Below are positions 20,066-30,179 of a stretch of DNA of 47,778 nt, piece after piece. The notes below the pieces were generated by a model. It saw only the letters and a program-made list of their open reading frames with translations. It searched no databases and had not been told where the DNA came from. Each line of letters begins with the position of its first letter. The first letter of the stretch is position 1. Position numbers and translations under genes: made by a program. This stretch comes from a virus, in IMG/VR virus record IMGVR_UViG_3300036846_000621, positions 1-47,778 of that record; one strand, 5' to 3'.

Positions 20066-21327
20066 GAGTACCTCCTTGCGCCCATGTAGCCGGTCATGCT
20101 CTTCAGGGGCGTGACCTCGACGTTTGCCCCCGTGTGGGGAGCCTGAATGATATCGCCGTTACCGATGTAGATACCCACATGACCAGGTAGTACGTGGCCG
20201 TTTTGGGTGATGGGGTCACTGCCCCGGAAGAAGATAGCGTCACCGGCTTGTAGGTCGTTGGGGTGTACAACTTGCCCCGAGCCATATTGGGCGTAGGTCG
20301 TGCGGGGGATATTGACGCCCTGCTTAGCGTAGATGTATTGCAACAGCCCCGAACAATCGAACCCCTTCGGTGTCTCACCGCCGTAGACGTAGGGCGTGCC
20401 AAGATACTCATGCGCCAGTGCCACAGCATTAGTGGCTTCAGCACTCGGCTTAGCGCCACCCGTGAAGTCAACGCCCAGTACATCGCTCGACAACTGCTTG
20501 CCCGACATCTTACCCTGTAGTTCGTACGTCTCACCCGCTGGCAACGTGACGTGCTGCATCTTGGTGCTGGTCGTCGGCAATGCCGGCAGCTGAAGCTTCT
20601 GACTGATTTGCTGATCCGTAGCCTTCAACACAGCCAACGTCGCAGGCGTCAGATCCTTGTAAACCTTCGTCAGATCCATCGCCTTATTGATCGTTCTACC
20701 GAAGGCCTCTAGCGGCGATCTGGGGATGCTGATGTTTTGCATCTTGCCAGGCGTCACGGTCGTGACCGGTATGGTTTGATTGATGCTCTTGGTGATCGTC
20801 TGCGGCAGATCAGATGGCTGAGCGTAGGGTGATGGCGTCACTAGCGATGCGCTGCCACCGAAGTTACTTTGATTGCCCATGATCGTCTTTACGTAGTTCT
20901 GCGTTTCGGCGTAGGGCGGAATACCCCCGTACTTCTTGACAGCCCCAGGCCCAGCGTTGTACGCAGCGAGCGCCTGCTGATAGTTACCACCGAAGGTGTT
21001 CAGCTGCTGTTTAAGGTAAGTCGCCGCACCACGCAGGTTCTGTATGGGGTCGGTGATGTTAGTCACGCCCAGCCCCGCAGCTGTAGCGGGCATGAGCTGA
21101 CCCAAGCCCATCGCACCCGCAGCTGACTCAGCTTTGGGGTTGAACCCCGACTCCTGCTGTATGAGCGCGAGAAAGATCGAGGGGTTGAGCCCCTGACTCA
21201 CCGCTGCCTGACGCGCCAACTGCTGTATTTGAGCTGTGGAGTACTCAGCGGGCGTAGCGTTCGGCAAGTTCTGCACATTAGGCGGACCGGGTGTAGCGTT
21301 CGGCAGCTCTTGAATTGTGCTACTCAT
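20062..21327 (-). CDS. Virion-associated lysin: lytic transglycosylase + NlpC/P60
   Basis: 421 aa. N-terminal SLT transglycosylase (about 30-150): IFLALIQQESGFNPKAES with catalytic Glu, AMGLGQLMPATA, YNAGPGAV. A Pro/Thr-rich linker follows. C-terminal NlpC/P60 peptidase (about 305-421): GFDCSGLLQYIY with catalytic Cys, GHVGIYIGNG and QAPHTG for the His residues. It cleaves both glycan and peptide bonds, fitting a structural protein that opens the wall during DNA entry. It is encoded after the large virion proteins and coupled to them (ATGA). Confidence 0.88.
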   Translation of the reverse strand: MSSTIQELPNATPGPPNVQNLPNATPAEYSTAQIQQLARQAAVSQGLNPSIFLALIQQESGFNPKAESAAGAMGLGQLMPATAAGLGVTNITDPIQNLRGAATYLKQQLNTFGGNYQQALAAYNAGPGAVKKYGGIPPYAETQNYVKTIMGNQSNFGGSASLVTPSPYAQPSDLPQTITKSINQTIPVTTVTPGKMQNISIPRSPLEAFGRTINKAMDLTKVYKDLTPATLAVLKATDQQISQKLQLPALPTTSTKMQHVTLPAGETYELQGKMSGKQLSSDVLGVDFTGGAKPSAEATNAVALAHEYLGTPYVYGGETPKGFDCSGLLQYIYAKQGVNIPRTTYAQYGSGQVVHPNDLQAGDAIFFRGSDPITQNGHVLPGHVGIYIGNGDIIQAPHTGANVEVTPLKSMTGYMGARRYS

Positions 21328-24300
21328 GGGTTAGCCTGTGTGATGCTCGGGGGCTTGATCTTCTTTTGTACGCCCTTCCAAACTGCCTCAGCGTGGCCGA
21401 TGCCCGTATTCTTCCACATCATGTTGACCAGCTTCTCGATATCCGTATCCGACCCCAAAGTCTGCTCCATGTGTTGCGCCGCCGCCAGCTCTGCGTGATT
21501 GTAGCCGTGGTCAGCCATCCATCGAAGCGTACCCTGAAACTTATTCACCGGCGGCAACGCCTTCCACGTCTTCGCACCGTGAGCATTAGCGAAGGAGTGC
21601 TGGAAGAGATCACGCTGCTCCACAGCATCAAAGTCACCTTTGATTTTGCTGATCTCCTGCCCGCTGAGAGGCTGACCGTTGTTCGCCTTTTGATACGCAG
21701 CGAGCTGGGCAGGAAAGTCGTACATCTTCGTCTTGTACTGGAACTTGATCTTGTCAGGTACAGACAACGCCTGCTCGTAATCTTTTTGGCCCAGACCTGC
21801 AGTCTGCGTCGGGTTACGCAACTGCTCCCACGGCACACCCGTCAACCTCATCAACGACGGTATGTTGCCTTGAGTAAACGTGCCACCCTTCTTCGAACGT
21901 GCAAGCACCTCACTCACGCCCGCCGGCTTGTAGCGTGATAACATCGCTGAGATAGGTCCAGTGAGGCGTTGATTGCCTCGGAAACTCTGTCCGTATGGAG
22001 TTGCGCCTGTTCCCAATTCAGCAGCGGCCATGGGCACGGGGCCGAGTTGAGACTCGAGGTTTTCGGTCTGAGCCTGATTCAAACCTGGGACTGCCTCAGC
22101 TACTTGCGCGAGCGTCTCAGCGGGGTTCAACCACGAGGTGGGCATGACGTGACCACCGCCAAAGGGCATGTAACTACGCAACCAGGTCGGCGCCATACCA
22201 CCGAGCTTGCGGTAGTACTCGTCGATGGTTTGATTGGCATTCGCCGACAGCTGCGCGTTCACCCTCGCCTGCACCGGATGCTGAAACGGGAAGCGTGCGG
22301 CGTACGTACTCGCCCCGCGTGTCCAACCGTAGGCGGTGAACAACTTCTGAAACGTAGCGCGCTCGGACGGCGTCATCTCCGCATAGTCAATTGCCTCGTG
22401 ACTCGCTCCCTGCATGATCGTCCGGAACTTCACGGGGTCCTTCTTGAGCAACTTCTCCCAGTCATTCACGTTGTGGTACCCAGCGGCGTGGAGCTCGTGA
22501 ATGGCGGACATTCGACGAGCCCACTTATCATCGAGGTTGTGCCAAAACTCAGGCAGCTTGGCATGAATATCCTTCAGCGTCTGTGGAACGTGTTGACCGA
22601 GAGTAGCTGCGAGATTCAAGCCGCCAGCCTCTTGTGAACCCTTCTGCGCGTACGCGACGCCCTTACCAGTGCCCGCGTCGATAGCATCCTTCAATGCCTG
22701 TGAAGCGTGCGGGAAAGCGTACCTCAGGTCCCATGCATTGCGTGCCATCAGTGGGCCAGCCTGAGCAGCGTGGAGTGCACCGTTCTGAATTGCCCACCAC
22801 GCATACGCTGGCGTCGCGAATCGCCCCGACCTGATAATCTGGGTCCCGCGGTCGATGGTGTTAAGCGCTTTCGCTGCTGGCCCCACACCCGGTGTATAGG
22901 GCTTCATCGAGTCGAGGACGTCCTTCGGCACGTATCTGACCAAGTCGGGGTTAGCGTCAGCCCACTCCTGGGAGGCGATCATTTTACTACGACCTGCAGC
23001 CGTATCGAAGTGGTTAGCCAGCGCACGGTCACTTTTCAAGTTCAGGTACGAGTGGCCCTTGAGGTCCTTGGGTGTCAAAAACTCACCGGGCTTAGTCGGC
23101 ATGTCCTCAGGCACGTTCTTGATTGGCACCCACTTACCGTTCCTAGCAGCAGCCTCTTCACCAGAGATACCCGAGTGGAACAACGCCTGCCATCGATCAG
23201 CAAACGCTGTACCTCGAGCGATCCCCACAGCTTGGTCAGCCGGCATGCGAGTCGCCAACGTAGCTGCGCGGATACGAATGTCATCCTCCATATCCTTACG
23301 CGCTAGACGTCCGAACCTCGAGCCAGGGCTGATGCCACTGATCTTGTCTGCTACTTTTGGCAATAGGCCTTGCCCGCCACCAAGTGATCTCTCGAGCAGT
23401 GGGTCAAGCACCTTCGACTGAATCAGCCCGCCCAACGCGGACTTGTACGCTGGCGGTGCAACTCTCAGTGCACCCTCGTTTTGACTGAGAGCGATATCTC
23501 GTGTAGCACGCTCAGGTCCAAATGCCAACGTACGACCAATCTGTGTAGGCACAGACCGACCAGCAGCTGCGGCAAGCTCACTCGCGCGAGCAATATCAGT
23601 AACGGTGCCCGCTGCTCGAGCGTAAAAGAACGGCAGAGTTCCGACGTTCATCAAGAACTCAAACGGGTCCTCTTTGAAGTTCCTGATCGGGTGGGTAATC
23701 GATCGACCGTAACTTTGGGCGAGAGCCTTACCCACCATCTCCTGTTCTCCAATGGGGTGGTCATACGTGCCCTTAGCGTACTGTACGAGGCCAGGACCGA
23801 TACCTGAGAGTGTCTTCTCGTATTCGTCTGCAAGGCGTTGACCCCACCCCAGCACCCCGCTAGCTGGCTGAGTAGGCAGTGCTGACTCTTGACTCAACTT
23901 CCCAAACGCCTGTTGCTGCAGATTGGGCAGATCAGGAGTACCCATCTTCTCCGCTACTCTCAGCGGCAGTACGGCTCCGTGCTGAGCACGAACCTGCTGA
24001 CGACCCAACTCCTGATTGACAACATTCCTGATGGCCGCGAAGTTCTGAGCCATCCCCTTGCTCGACATAGCAGCTGCTGCTACACGTTCGCTCGGCTGAA
24101 GCATCAGCGCCTTCACCGCACCGCTAGCTGTGGCATATTGACGCGGGTCGGCGATGACCTGAATCGCCTTATCCTCCACAGCCTGCTGGTTGACCTCGGC
24201 GCCCTGCACCATCTGATGCATCACGGGGTTGGGCTGTTGCGCGTTCATCTGCTGAATGATGTTGGTTTGCGCAGGGATCGGTACAGTCGCTGGTGCAGCG

Positions 24301-24446
24301 GGTGGCGGTGTTGATCTCGGTTGCACCTTCGGTAGTGAACCGATTGGGCCCAGCGGCGCAAAGGGCGTCCCAGCCGCTTGGTCGTTCATGGCCTGGAGAA
24401 TATTCCCCCCACCCTTGAAGCCTTGACCAAGCCGGGGCGGCGCCAT
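21324..24446 (-). CDS. Large virion protein, probable internal/ejection protein
   Basis: 1040 aa. Gln/Ala/Pro-rich N-terminal ~150 residues; then a long, mainly helical body with Trp/Tyr-rich segments (RFATPAYAWWAIQNGALHAA). No enzymatic motif recognised. Size, position between other large structural proteins and the wall-lysin gene, and the absence of a tape measure suit an ejected internal virion protein of a short-tailed phage. Coupled by a TGATG-type overlap to the 640-aa protein gene before it and by ATGA to the lysin gene after it. Confidence 0.65.
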   Translation of the reverse strand: MAPPRLGQGFKGGGNILQAMNDQAAGTPFAPLGPIGSLPKVQPRSTPPPAAPATVPIPAQTNIIQQMNAQQPNPVMHQMVQGAEVNQQAVEDKAIQVIADPRQYATASGAVKALMLQPSERVAAAAMSSKGMAQNFAAIRNVVNQELGRQQVRAQHGAVLPLRVAEKMGTPDLPNLQQQAFGKLSQESALPTQPASGVLGWGQRLADEYEKTLSGIGPGLVQYAKGTYDHPIGEQEMVGKALAQSYGRSITHPIRNFKEDPFEFLMNVGTLPFFYARAAGTVTDIARASELAAAAGRSVPTQIGRTLAFGPERATRDIALSQNEGALRVAPPAYKSALGGLIQSKVLDPLLERSLGGGQGLLPKVADKISGISPGSRFGRLARKDMEDDIRIRAATLATRMPADQAVGIARGTAFADRWQALFHSGISGEEAAARNGKWVPIKNVPEDMPTKPGEFLTPKDLKGHSYLNLKSDRALANHFDTAAGRSKMIASQEWADANPDLVRYVPKDVLDSMKPYTPGVGPAAKALNTIDRGTQIIRSGRFATPAYAWWAIQNGALHAAQAGPLMARNAWDLRYAFPHASQALKDAIDAGTGKGVAYAQKGSQEAGGLNLAATLGQHVPQTLKDIHAKLPEFWHNLDDKWARRMSAIHELHAAGYHNVNDWEKLLKKDPVKFRTIMQGASHEAIDYAEMTPSERATFQKLFTAYGWTRGASTYAARFPFQHPVQARVNAQLSANANQTIDEYYRKLGGMAPTWLRSYMPFGGGHVMPTSWLNPAETLAQVAEAVPGLNQAQTENLESQLGPVPMAAAELGTGATPYGQSFRGNQRLTGPISAMLSRYKPAGVSEVLARSKKGGTFTQGNIPSLMRLTGVPWEQLRNPTQTAGLGQKDYEQALSVPDKIKFQYKTKMYDFPAQLAAYQKANNGQPLSGQEISKIKGDFDAVEQRDLFQHSFANAHGAKTWKALPPVNKFQGTLRWMADHGYNHAELAAAQHMEQTLGSDTDIEKLVNMMWKNTGIGHAEAVWKGVQKKIKPPSITQANP

Positions 24447-26368
24447 CAGCCAGCCCCATACGGGTTGAAGCTAGTGGATCCAGGATTGTTGGTGTTGGGC
24501 TGATAGCCCGTGGTCGCTTGCGACGCGGCAGCAGGCTTCGTCGCCGCAGTCTTCACCTTGCTACCACTCTTCATACCCAACGAGGTCTGGAGGTAATCGA
24601 TCAGGCGCTGTTTACCAACCTTGACGGGCGATGCCGGGAAGCCGTGTGCCACAGCTAGACTGGTCAGGTCAGGCAGCGACATTTGATTCAGCGTAGCCGT
24701 AGTGTAGTTCGCCGGTTCGCCTGGGCTCCACTTGGGCAGACCCAAATGCAGACGGATGGCGTTGACGACCATGGTCTTGTTGATGCCCGGTGAGGCAGAC
24801 AGGACGTAGCGATACATGGCGTTCGGGTCAGTGATCGACGTACCCGACGTTCCATCCTGTTGAGCGAATTGGGCGGGTGTCATCGAGGACTTCGAGTACG
24901 TATAGTACGCACCCTGGCCGTTGTTCGCCTTGGGGTCGTAGAACACGTTCGCTGGTGGCTTACCCGAGAACAGCCCGCCAGCGGCGTAGTTCTTCGCCTG
25001 GATAGCGAGCGGGTCCTTTGGGTCGAGGTAGTGCTTCTGAGTGACAGTGACTGGCTTGTTCGATGTAGACCCGCCCAACATGGCTTGAATCAGCGAGTTG
25101 GTATTCTTGGCGTTGGCGGTATCGACACGCTCCTGAGCGATCTTGGTGTTCTCCGCCAGCTTAAGTTCGCCCAGTGCGAGCTGACCCGCAGAGATACCCA
25201 ACCGCTCAGCGGTAGCCTTGTCCTCGTTGCTCATGTGATTGATGCGCGCCTGCAAGTCGGACTGCTTGATGCCCAGGCTCGTCCACGTCTGCGCGATCTT
25301 CTGACCCTGTTGACTCAGCTTCTGACCCTGTAGCCACTGATTAAAGGTCGAGTTAATGTCTGCCTGTGTGATCTTCTGACCGGAGGCCCACTCAGCGAAC
25401 GACTCCTTCTTGCCAGCGATCGTGACCATGGCACCTTTGTACCACTGATCGTAGATCTGCTTAGCCGAGGCTAGCGCAGCACTGTTATCCGCCTGATCCA
25501 ACTTGCGGTTTTGGATGGCTACGTTCTGCGCGTCCTTCCACCGAGTTTCGGCAACAGTAGCCTGATCCTTGTAGTAGTTCAATTGATCTGTCAACAGACC
25601 AGGCAACGCATCCGCAATCAGTTTGGACTTCGTGCCCTGAATTTGTGTGATCTGATCCTCGAGCTGCTGCTTTTGCGCAGCGATGGTCTGATTCACGGTC
25701 ACGTGCTGCTGAAGCGCCATCGCCGGTAGCACCTCACCCGAGAACTGATTCGCTTGGTCGGTGCCGATCTGACCCAGCTGCAGCGTGGCAAGACCACCAA
25801 TTTCGCCTGATTGAGCAAGTGCTGCCTGATACGGCGCAAGCGTGTCAGTGAACTGACCCGTCGAAACCGGCCCTCCCGTTTGCTGCGCGAGCTGCTGAGC
25901 CTGCGTGCCGGCATTCTGTGCCTGCGCGTTAAGCTGCGCTCCCGCTGCCTGAAAGATAGCCTGTGAGTCGGACGACGCCTGTTGATTGAACTCCCCAGTC
26001 ATCGCCGCCGCCTGCTGAGAATACGGCAGCAACTGATTGAACTCCTGATCGAGAGCAGCGTTTTGCTGATTACCCAGGTTGGTTTGGTAGTTGACCTGAG
26101 CCTGAAGCGGGTCCACTTGCTGCTGAATTTGAGTGTCCGCCGCTGCTGTCGCTCCCTTTTGTGCCACAGCCTGCATCTGGGCGAGGGACGGGATTGCCAC
26201 GCTGGGCTGAGCTTGAGCCGTCGTCTGACCTGTCGACTTGGCCGTACCCGACGACTTCGTGGAGGTAGTCTTTCCTACGTTAGCCGCCGCCTTAGCAGCA
26301 CCCGCTGAGATTGCCGCACTCAGCTGTGGACTAATGCCAGCAGCCTGTTCTCCTGCGATAACCGGCAT
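24446..26368 (-). CDS. Large Gln/Ala-rich virion protein, probable internal protein
   Basis: 640 aa, ATG with AGGAGG upstream. Long Gln/Ala-rich helical region (QQQVDPLQAQVNYQTNLGNQ and similar) over residues ~80-400, with few charged catalytic-looking residues, then a more compact C-terminal domain ending in Asn/Pro-rich repeats. Composition resembles helical internal core or ejection proteins. No family recognised. Confidence 0.65.
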   Translation of the reverse strand: MPVIAGEQAAGISPQLSAAISAGAAKAAANVGKTTSTKSSGTAKSTGQTTAQAQPSVAIPSLAQMQAVAQKGATAAADTQIQQQVDPLQAQVNYQTNLGNQQNAALDQEFNQLLPYSQQAAAMTGEFNQQASSDSQAIFQAAGAQLNAQAQNAGTQAQQLAQQTGGPVSTGQFTDTLAPYQAALAQSGEIGGLATLQLGQIGTDQANQFSGEVLPAMALQQHVTVNQTIAAQKQQLEDQITQIQGTKSKLIADALPGLLTDQLNYYKDQATVAETRWKDAQNVAIQNRKLDQADNSAALASAKQIYDQWYKGAMVTIAGKKESFAEWASGQKITQADINSTFNQWLQGQKLSQQGQKIAQTWTSLGIKQSDLQARINHMSNEDKATAERLGISAGQLALGELKLAENTKIAQERVDTANAKNTNSLIQAMLGGSTSNKPVTVTQKHYLDPKDPLAIQAKNYAAGGLFSGKPPANVFYDPKANNGQGAYYTYSKSSMTPAQFAQQDGTSGTSITDPNAMYRYVLSASPGINKTMVVNAIRLHLGLPKWSPGEPANYTTATLNQMSLPDLTSLAVAHGFPASPVKVGKQRLIDYLQTSLGMKSGSKVKTAATKPAAASQATTGYQPNTNNPGSTSFNPYGAG

Positions 26369-26376
26369 CGTACCTC

Positions 26377-27273
26377 CTAGTACAACGGCTTGCTTCCGTA
26401 GGTGCCCTTACCTGACTGGTAGTAGATTGAACCGCCACTCGGTGTGTAACTAGCTGGCGGCGCTACAGGCCTAGGTGCGTAGTTCGGACCCTGCCCCATG
26501 TTCGAAGTCCCCGTCGACGATGGCGGTGTCACTGCTGGCGTGTCCGGGATGGTGGGGAAGTTACTGGGATTGATAGTGCCGGTGTCTGTAGTTGCACCCC
26601 CGCCACCAGCGCCTCCACCACCAGTTGGCTGAGCGCTTTGCTGTGCGGCAGCGAGTAGCTGCGCCTGCTGAATCGCCGCCAGGTTACGTGCAGCTGCCGA
26701 TGCGAGGTTCTGTTGGTTCTGGGTGTTGTAGTTGGTCACCAGGTTCTGAGCTTGATTGTACAGATCCCCCAACGAACGCGAGGTGTTCAAGTTGAGCTGA
26801 GCGATACCCTGCTGGGTCGGGTTCTGTGCCTGCGCTAGCTGCTGAGCGCGAATACCCGAGAACAGTGTCCCACCCTGCTGAGCGTTCTGAACGTTAGACT
26901 GCTGCTCGTTGTAGAGGTCGTTGAGATACGACCCCAACTGGATATTCGCATCCTGTGCCACAGTACCCGGGATGACATTACCCGTGTTGGGGTCCATGTA
27001 GCCCAACTGTTGAAGGATAGACGTATACTGCTGGCCGATTTGCGCCCTCAGCGTTGAGTCGTCAGCGAGGTACTGATCGTCAGTGAAGGCGCCGAGCGGC
27101 GACGCTTGCGGAAAACCGAAGTTGAGAGGTAGACCGTACCCCGACGGTACACCAAACGCAGGCAACCCCGCGATCTGCAGATTCGGGTCATCGCTGGTCG
27201 GCGCATTTATCATGCTCGCTCCGCCCGTCCCCGCCTGAAGCTGTGGGTTGGGCGCTAGCATCATGCTACTCAT
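26377..27273 (-). CDS. Gln/Asn-rich virion protein
   Basis: 298 aa. Starts MSSMMLAPNPQ; central region LYNEQQSNVQNAQQGGTLFS and AQNLVTNYNTQNQQNLASAA is a Gln-rich helix; a Gly-rich linker (GGGGAGGGG) and a Pro/Thr/Ser tail end it. It resembles its larger neighbour in composition, so both may form part of the same ejected or tail-interior complex. No family recognised. Confidence 0.65.
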   Translation of the reverse strand: MSSMMLAPNPQLQAGTGGASMINAPTSDDPNLQIAGLPAFGVPSGYGLPLNFGFPQASPLGAFTDDQYLADDSTLRAQIGQQYTSILQQLGYMDPNTGNVIPGTVAQDANIQLGSYLNDLYNEQQSNVQNAQQGGTLFSGIRAQQLAQAQNPTQQGIAQLNLNTSRSLGDLYNQAQNLVTNYNTQNQQNLASAAARNLAAIQQAQLLAAAQQSAQPTGGGGAGGGGATTDTGTINPSNFPTIPDTPAVTPPSSTGTSNMGQGPNYAPRPVAPPASYTPSGGSIYYQSGKGTYGSKPLY

Positions 27274-27496
27274 TTGTCACCTCCCCGGGTGGTGGGCCCG
27301 GCGTTGGTGGCGGCGATACGTTCGACAGGTCGGGCGTGCCAGCGTTTCCCGTGGACGCAGGCATCTGCACCGTGCAGGCGCAGTAGTCCTTGGTCGGGTT
27401 GCCACCGAGAGCAGCAAGAACCTGGGTCGCCGCCGCGTCGGGCGTGTAGGCGAACGAGTCGTCCTGGCCGATGGTGACGACAACGTTGATGTGCAT
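27266..27496 (-). CDS. Hypothetical small structural-operon protein
   Basis: 76 aa. ATG at 27496 with AGGAGG 4 bases upstream. A beta-rich start (MHINVVVTIGQDDSFAYTPD), one CAC pair and a Pro-rich end (PPPTPGPPPGE). The frame stays open far upstream into the fibre gene, but only this start has a ribosome-binding site. Possibly a fibre-associated or virion protein; function unknown. Confidence 0.65.
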   Translation of the reverse strand: MHINVVVTIGQDDSFAYTPDAAATQVLAALGGNPTKDYCACTVQMPASTGNAGTPDLSNVSPPPTPGPPPGEVTNE

Positions 27497-27504
27497 CCTT
27501 CCTC

Positions 27505-29271
27505 CTAACTCACGCAGATGGGGGTGACAGTCCAGGAGCAGGTCTGCCAACTGGCGCTGGCGTCGGGGCCGCTCACGAACGGTGCGACGGTCACGGCGCT
27601 TGCGAAGGAGGCCCGACAGGCGACCGTCATGTTGCCGTAGCCGGAGATGGTGGCATCGGTGCGGCCTCCGGGCAGCGGAATCGTCGGCGTTGTCGCATCG
27701 CCGATGGCGAGTGAGGTCTGGTTGCTTGTCCCATCCCACAAACCCATGTCCCCTCGGATCAGATACACGCCTGGGCGTGGCAGGAGCAACGAGCCGCCGT
27801 TGATGTTCGCCCATAGCCAGCCCCCGGTGTTGCTGAGGCCCGAAAACGCCCCGGGCGCGCAGTAGCCGCTCCACGCCGAGCCGCCGACGAACTCCCACTT
27901 GTAAGCGGACGTCGAGCCGGCGTTGTAGCGGAAGCGCCACACGTAGTAGGGGTCGGCAGCGTTGTTGACGAGCGTGTACTCCACGCCGTCTACTGGGTCG
28001 GCGGGGAAGGCCGTGCCGTAGTTGGAGTCGGGTTGAGCGACGAGCTTCCACGCCGTCCACCCGCCCTGAGCGTTCACGCGCTGCCATATCTCGGTCATCC
28101 AGACGGGGAAGTACAACTGCCTCTGAACTGACGGAGGCGACCCGCCCCGGTCGAGGTGCAAGAGGTAGCCGTAGTTGCGGTTGCTCGATCCGGTTGGCGG
28201 ACAGTTCGCGCCCGCGTTCAGATCCCACCAGCCGTTCTGCGTGATCTGATTGCAGTCGTTGCCGGGCGCAGGTGCGTTGATCGGGCCGATCCGCGCCGGG
28301 AGCATCGCGTCGGTGAGCGGGTAGCTCTGCGCCCACGCCGACCACGCGCTCGCCATGTAGGTGCGGACGTAGACGGTCGGGGCCGCCGTGTCCGAGTAGG
28401 CGTACTGGTAGACGTCGTTCGGGCCGAACGCGATGACGTGGAGGAGCCAGTAGCCGGTGCTCGGCGCGTTCGCCGTGTTCGGACTGACCGCGTACCAGCC
28501 GTTCGACACGACCGCGTTGAGGTCGGAACCCGCGGGAGCTCCGGCCGCGCCGAGGCGGGCGGGCACGGCGGCCGGCTGGATCTGCATCCACGCCCCCCAG
28601 GCCCCGCCGTTCTGCCGCCGCTCCCAGACCTCGTCGCTGTAGAGCGGGTAGTAGACCTGCCGCGAGTAGCCGACCGCGTCCGGCGCCCAGTCGAAGTGCT
28701 GCATGAACCCTTGGGCGCGGTTCGGGTCGACTGAATCGCTCGCCGGCGTGTTCGCGGTGCTGCCCCATGCCCGGTACCAGCCCGCCTGCGTGACGTTGTT
28801 GAAGTCGGTCGGGATCGGGCCGTTGACGCCGAGTCGCGGCGGGAGGTCTGCGTCCGCGATCGGCGCCCATACGGCGGTGCCGCCGGAGCCCTTGATCCAC
28901 TGGCCATTGACGACCGGCGTCGGGACGCCAGCACCAGGCGGGCCAGTCGGTCCCACAGCGCCAGTTGGGCCTTGAGGACCTTGTGGACCTGTAGCGCCGG
29001 TCGAACCCTGAGGACCAGTAGCGCCTTGAGGGCCTTGAATGCCCTGGGGGCCAGTTGGGCCAGTAGGACCGGGTGTACCCGCTGCCCACGTCGGAGCTGC
29101 TCCGTCAGTCGTGACGGTAAGAACCTTGCCCAGCTGACCCGTTGTAGGCGGGTAGCCCCCACTACCACCGTTACTAGAGTACTGCTGGGCAAGCCACTGA
29201 AGATTGTACCAAACCGGCCACCAATCTCCACCTTTGGTGGGGATGATGGGAAAGAAGACGGTACCAGGCAT
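27505..29271 (-). CDS. Tail fibre with collagen-like repeat, pyocin-knob domains and C1q/TNF-like tip
   Basis: 588 aa. N-terminal ~50 residues probably attach to the tail. Residues ~65-115 are a run of Gly-x-y triplets ([16 protein letters not shown] and on), a collagen-like shaft. Three pyocin-knob style units follow, each with an N-x-x-x-Q/V-x-G-W-Y/W signature ([30 protein letters not shown]). The last ~130 residues look like a C1q/TNF-type trimeric tip ([14 protein letters not shown]...). This is the likely receptor-binding protein. The DNA of the knob region is more GC-rich than neighbouring genes, consistent with host-range exchange. Confidence 0.85.
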   Translation of the reverse strand: MPGTVFFPIIPTKGGDWWPVWYNLQWLAQQYSSNGGSGGYPPTTGQLGKVLTVTTDGAAPTWAAGTPGPTGPTGPQGIQGPQGATGPQGSTGATGPQGPQGPTGAVGPTGPPGAGVPTPVVNGQWIKGSGGTAVWAPIADADLPPRLGVNGPIPTDFNNVTQAGWYRAWGSTANTPASDSVDPNRAQGFMQHFDWAPDAVGYSRQVYYPLYSDEVWERRQNGGAWGAWMQIQPAAVPARLGAAGAPAGSDLNAVVSNGWYAVSPNTANAPSTGYWLLHVIAFGPNDVYQYAYSDTAAPTVYVRTYMASAWSAWAQSYPLTDAMLPARIGPINAPAPGNDCNQITQNGWWDLNAGANCPPTGSSNRNYGYLLHLDRGGSPPSVQRQLYFPVWMTEIWQRVNAQGGWTAWKLVAQPDSNYGTAFPADPVDGVEYTLVNNAADPYYVWRFRYNAGSTSAYKWEFVGGSAWSGYCAPGAFSGLSNTGGWLWANINGGSLLLPRPGVYLIRGDMGLWDGTSNQTSLAIGDATTPTIPLPGGRTDATISGYGNMTVACRASFASAVTVAPFVSGPDASASWQTCSWTVTPICVS

Positions 29272-30179
29272 TAAACTTTGATGATCTTCGGGATAACGAT
29301 GTAGGCTTCTGAATCAGGAGCGGTGCCATCGACACCCACACTGCCCGCGATCGGCGGGTTAGTCGTGGGGTTACCGACTGAAATCCCGGTGCCGTTGCCC
29401 GCGATCGAGAGCCCAGTACCCGCCCCCGCAGTCGAGCCCCCAATAGCGGCGTACGCGGTTCCCGAGTCGCGATCGACGTCTGCAGACGGCGAGCCGCCCC
29501 CGGTGTTGACCAGGCCGAGGTTCGTCGTGTCCACGTTGAGGGAACCAGCACCGTGTGCGTGGCCCGGGTCGTTGAGACCATGACCATGGCCGGGGTCATT
29601 AAACGAATGTACGTGAGGTGGTAGCGTGAAGCCACTGCTAGTGTGAGGATGCCTTGGACGACGGTTAGGAAGCAGTGAACCCTCGTTGGCACCAATCAAT
29701 GAAACGTCTGCATGACCTCCAGATTGCGCCCAGCCCACAGCCACACGACCACGAAGGTCAGGCAAGTTGAACGTCTGAGACCCATCACCGGGGCCCCACA
29801 GTGTACCGATGACAGCGTAGAGGGCTGCGTAGGTTGTACGCGATACGGCAGACCCATCACACCACAAGAACCCGGCGGGCAAGGCCTGACCAGCAAAATC
29901 GAGGACCGTGCCGGTGGGTGCAGCAGGACCCCCACCCGTGCCAGTAGAAGGCGTAGCTGGCGCCCAGGCTGAACCACTCCACGTCGGCACCTGACCCGAG
30001 CCCGCCCCAGACTGACCGAGCTGCGATAGCTGAATGCCAGCACCCGCGCCCAGATTAGTCCAGTCGAGCGACCCGTTGATTACCCCGGCAATCGCCTGAA
30101 AGTTAGCGAGGACCTGACCGACATCCTCCGGCTGTCCACCAACAAGGGACCCCGGATTGACGATATTGTAAGCTGTCAT
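29271..30179 (-). CDS. Tail-collar (Phage_Tail_Collar) domain fibre protein
   Basis: 302 aa. N-terminal attachment domain, then a tail-collar domain at ~90-150 ([20 protein letters not shown], then [16 protein letters not shown]). The C-terminal half has [17 protein letters not shown] and [16 protein letters not shown] repeats, which usually bind metal ions along a trimeric needle. Probably a short tail fibre or spike partner of the 588-aa fibre encoded next. Its stop overlaps that gene's start. Confidence 0.85.
   Translation of the reverse strand: MTAYNIVNPGSLVGGQPEDVGQVLANFQAIAGVINGSLDWTNLGAGAGIQLSQLGQSGAGSGQVPTWSGSAWAPATPSTGTGGGPAAPTGTVLDFAGQALPAGFLWCDGSAVSRTTYAALYAVIGTLWGPGDGSQTFNLPDLRGRVAVGWAQSGGHADVSLIGANEGSLLPNRRPRHPHTSSGFTLPPHVHSFNDPGHGHGLNDPGHAHGAGSLNVDTTNLGLVNTGGGSPSADVDRDSGTAYAAIGGSTAGAGTGLSIAGNGTGISVGNPTTNPPIAGSVGVDGTAPDSEAYIVIPKIIKV

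Noticed and set aside
27266-29089. 607-codon leftward frame overlapping the tail-fibre gene
   Set aside because: Out of frame with the well-supported fibre gene; Arg/Pro-rich shadow. Only its last 76 codons, with their own ribosome-binding site, are kept as a gene.
28218-29231. 337-codon leftward frame inside the fibre gene
   Set aside because: Low-complexity Arg/Thr/Ser sequence in the third frame of a GC-rich gene; no ribosome-binding site.
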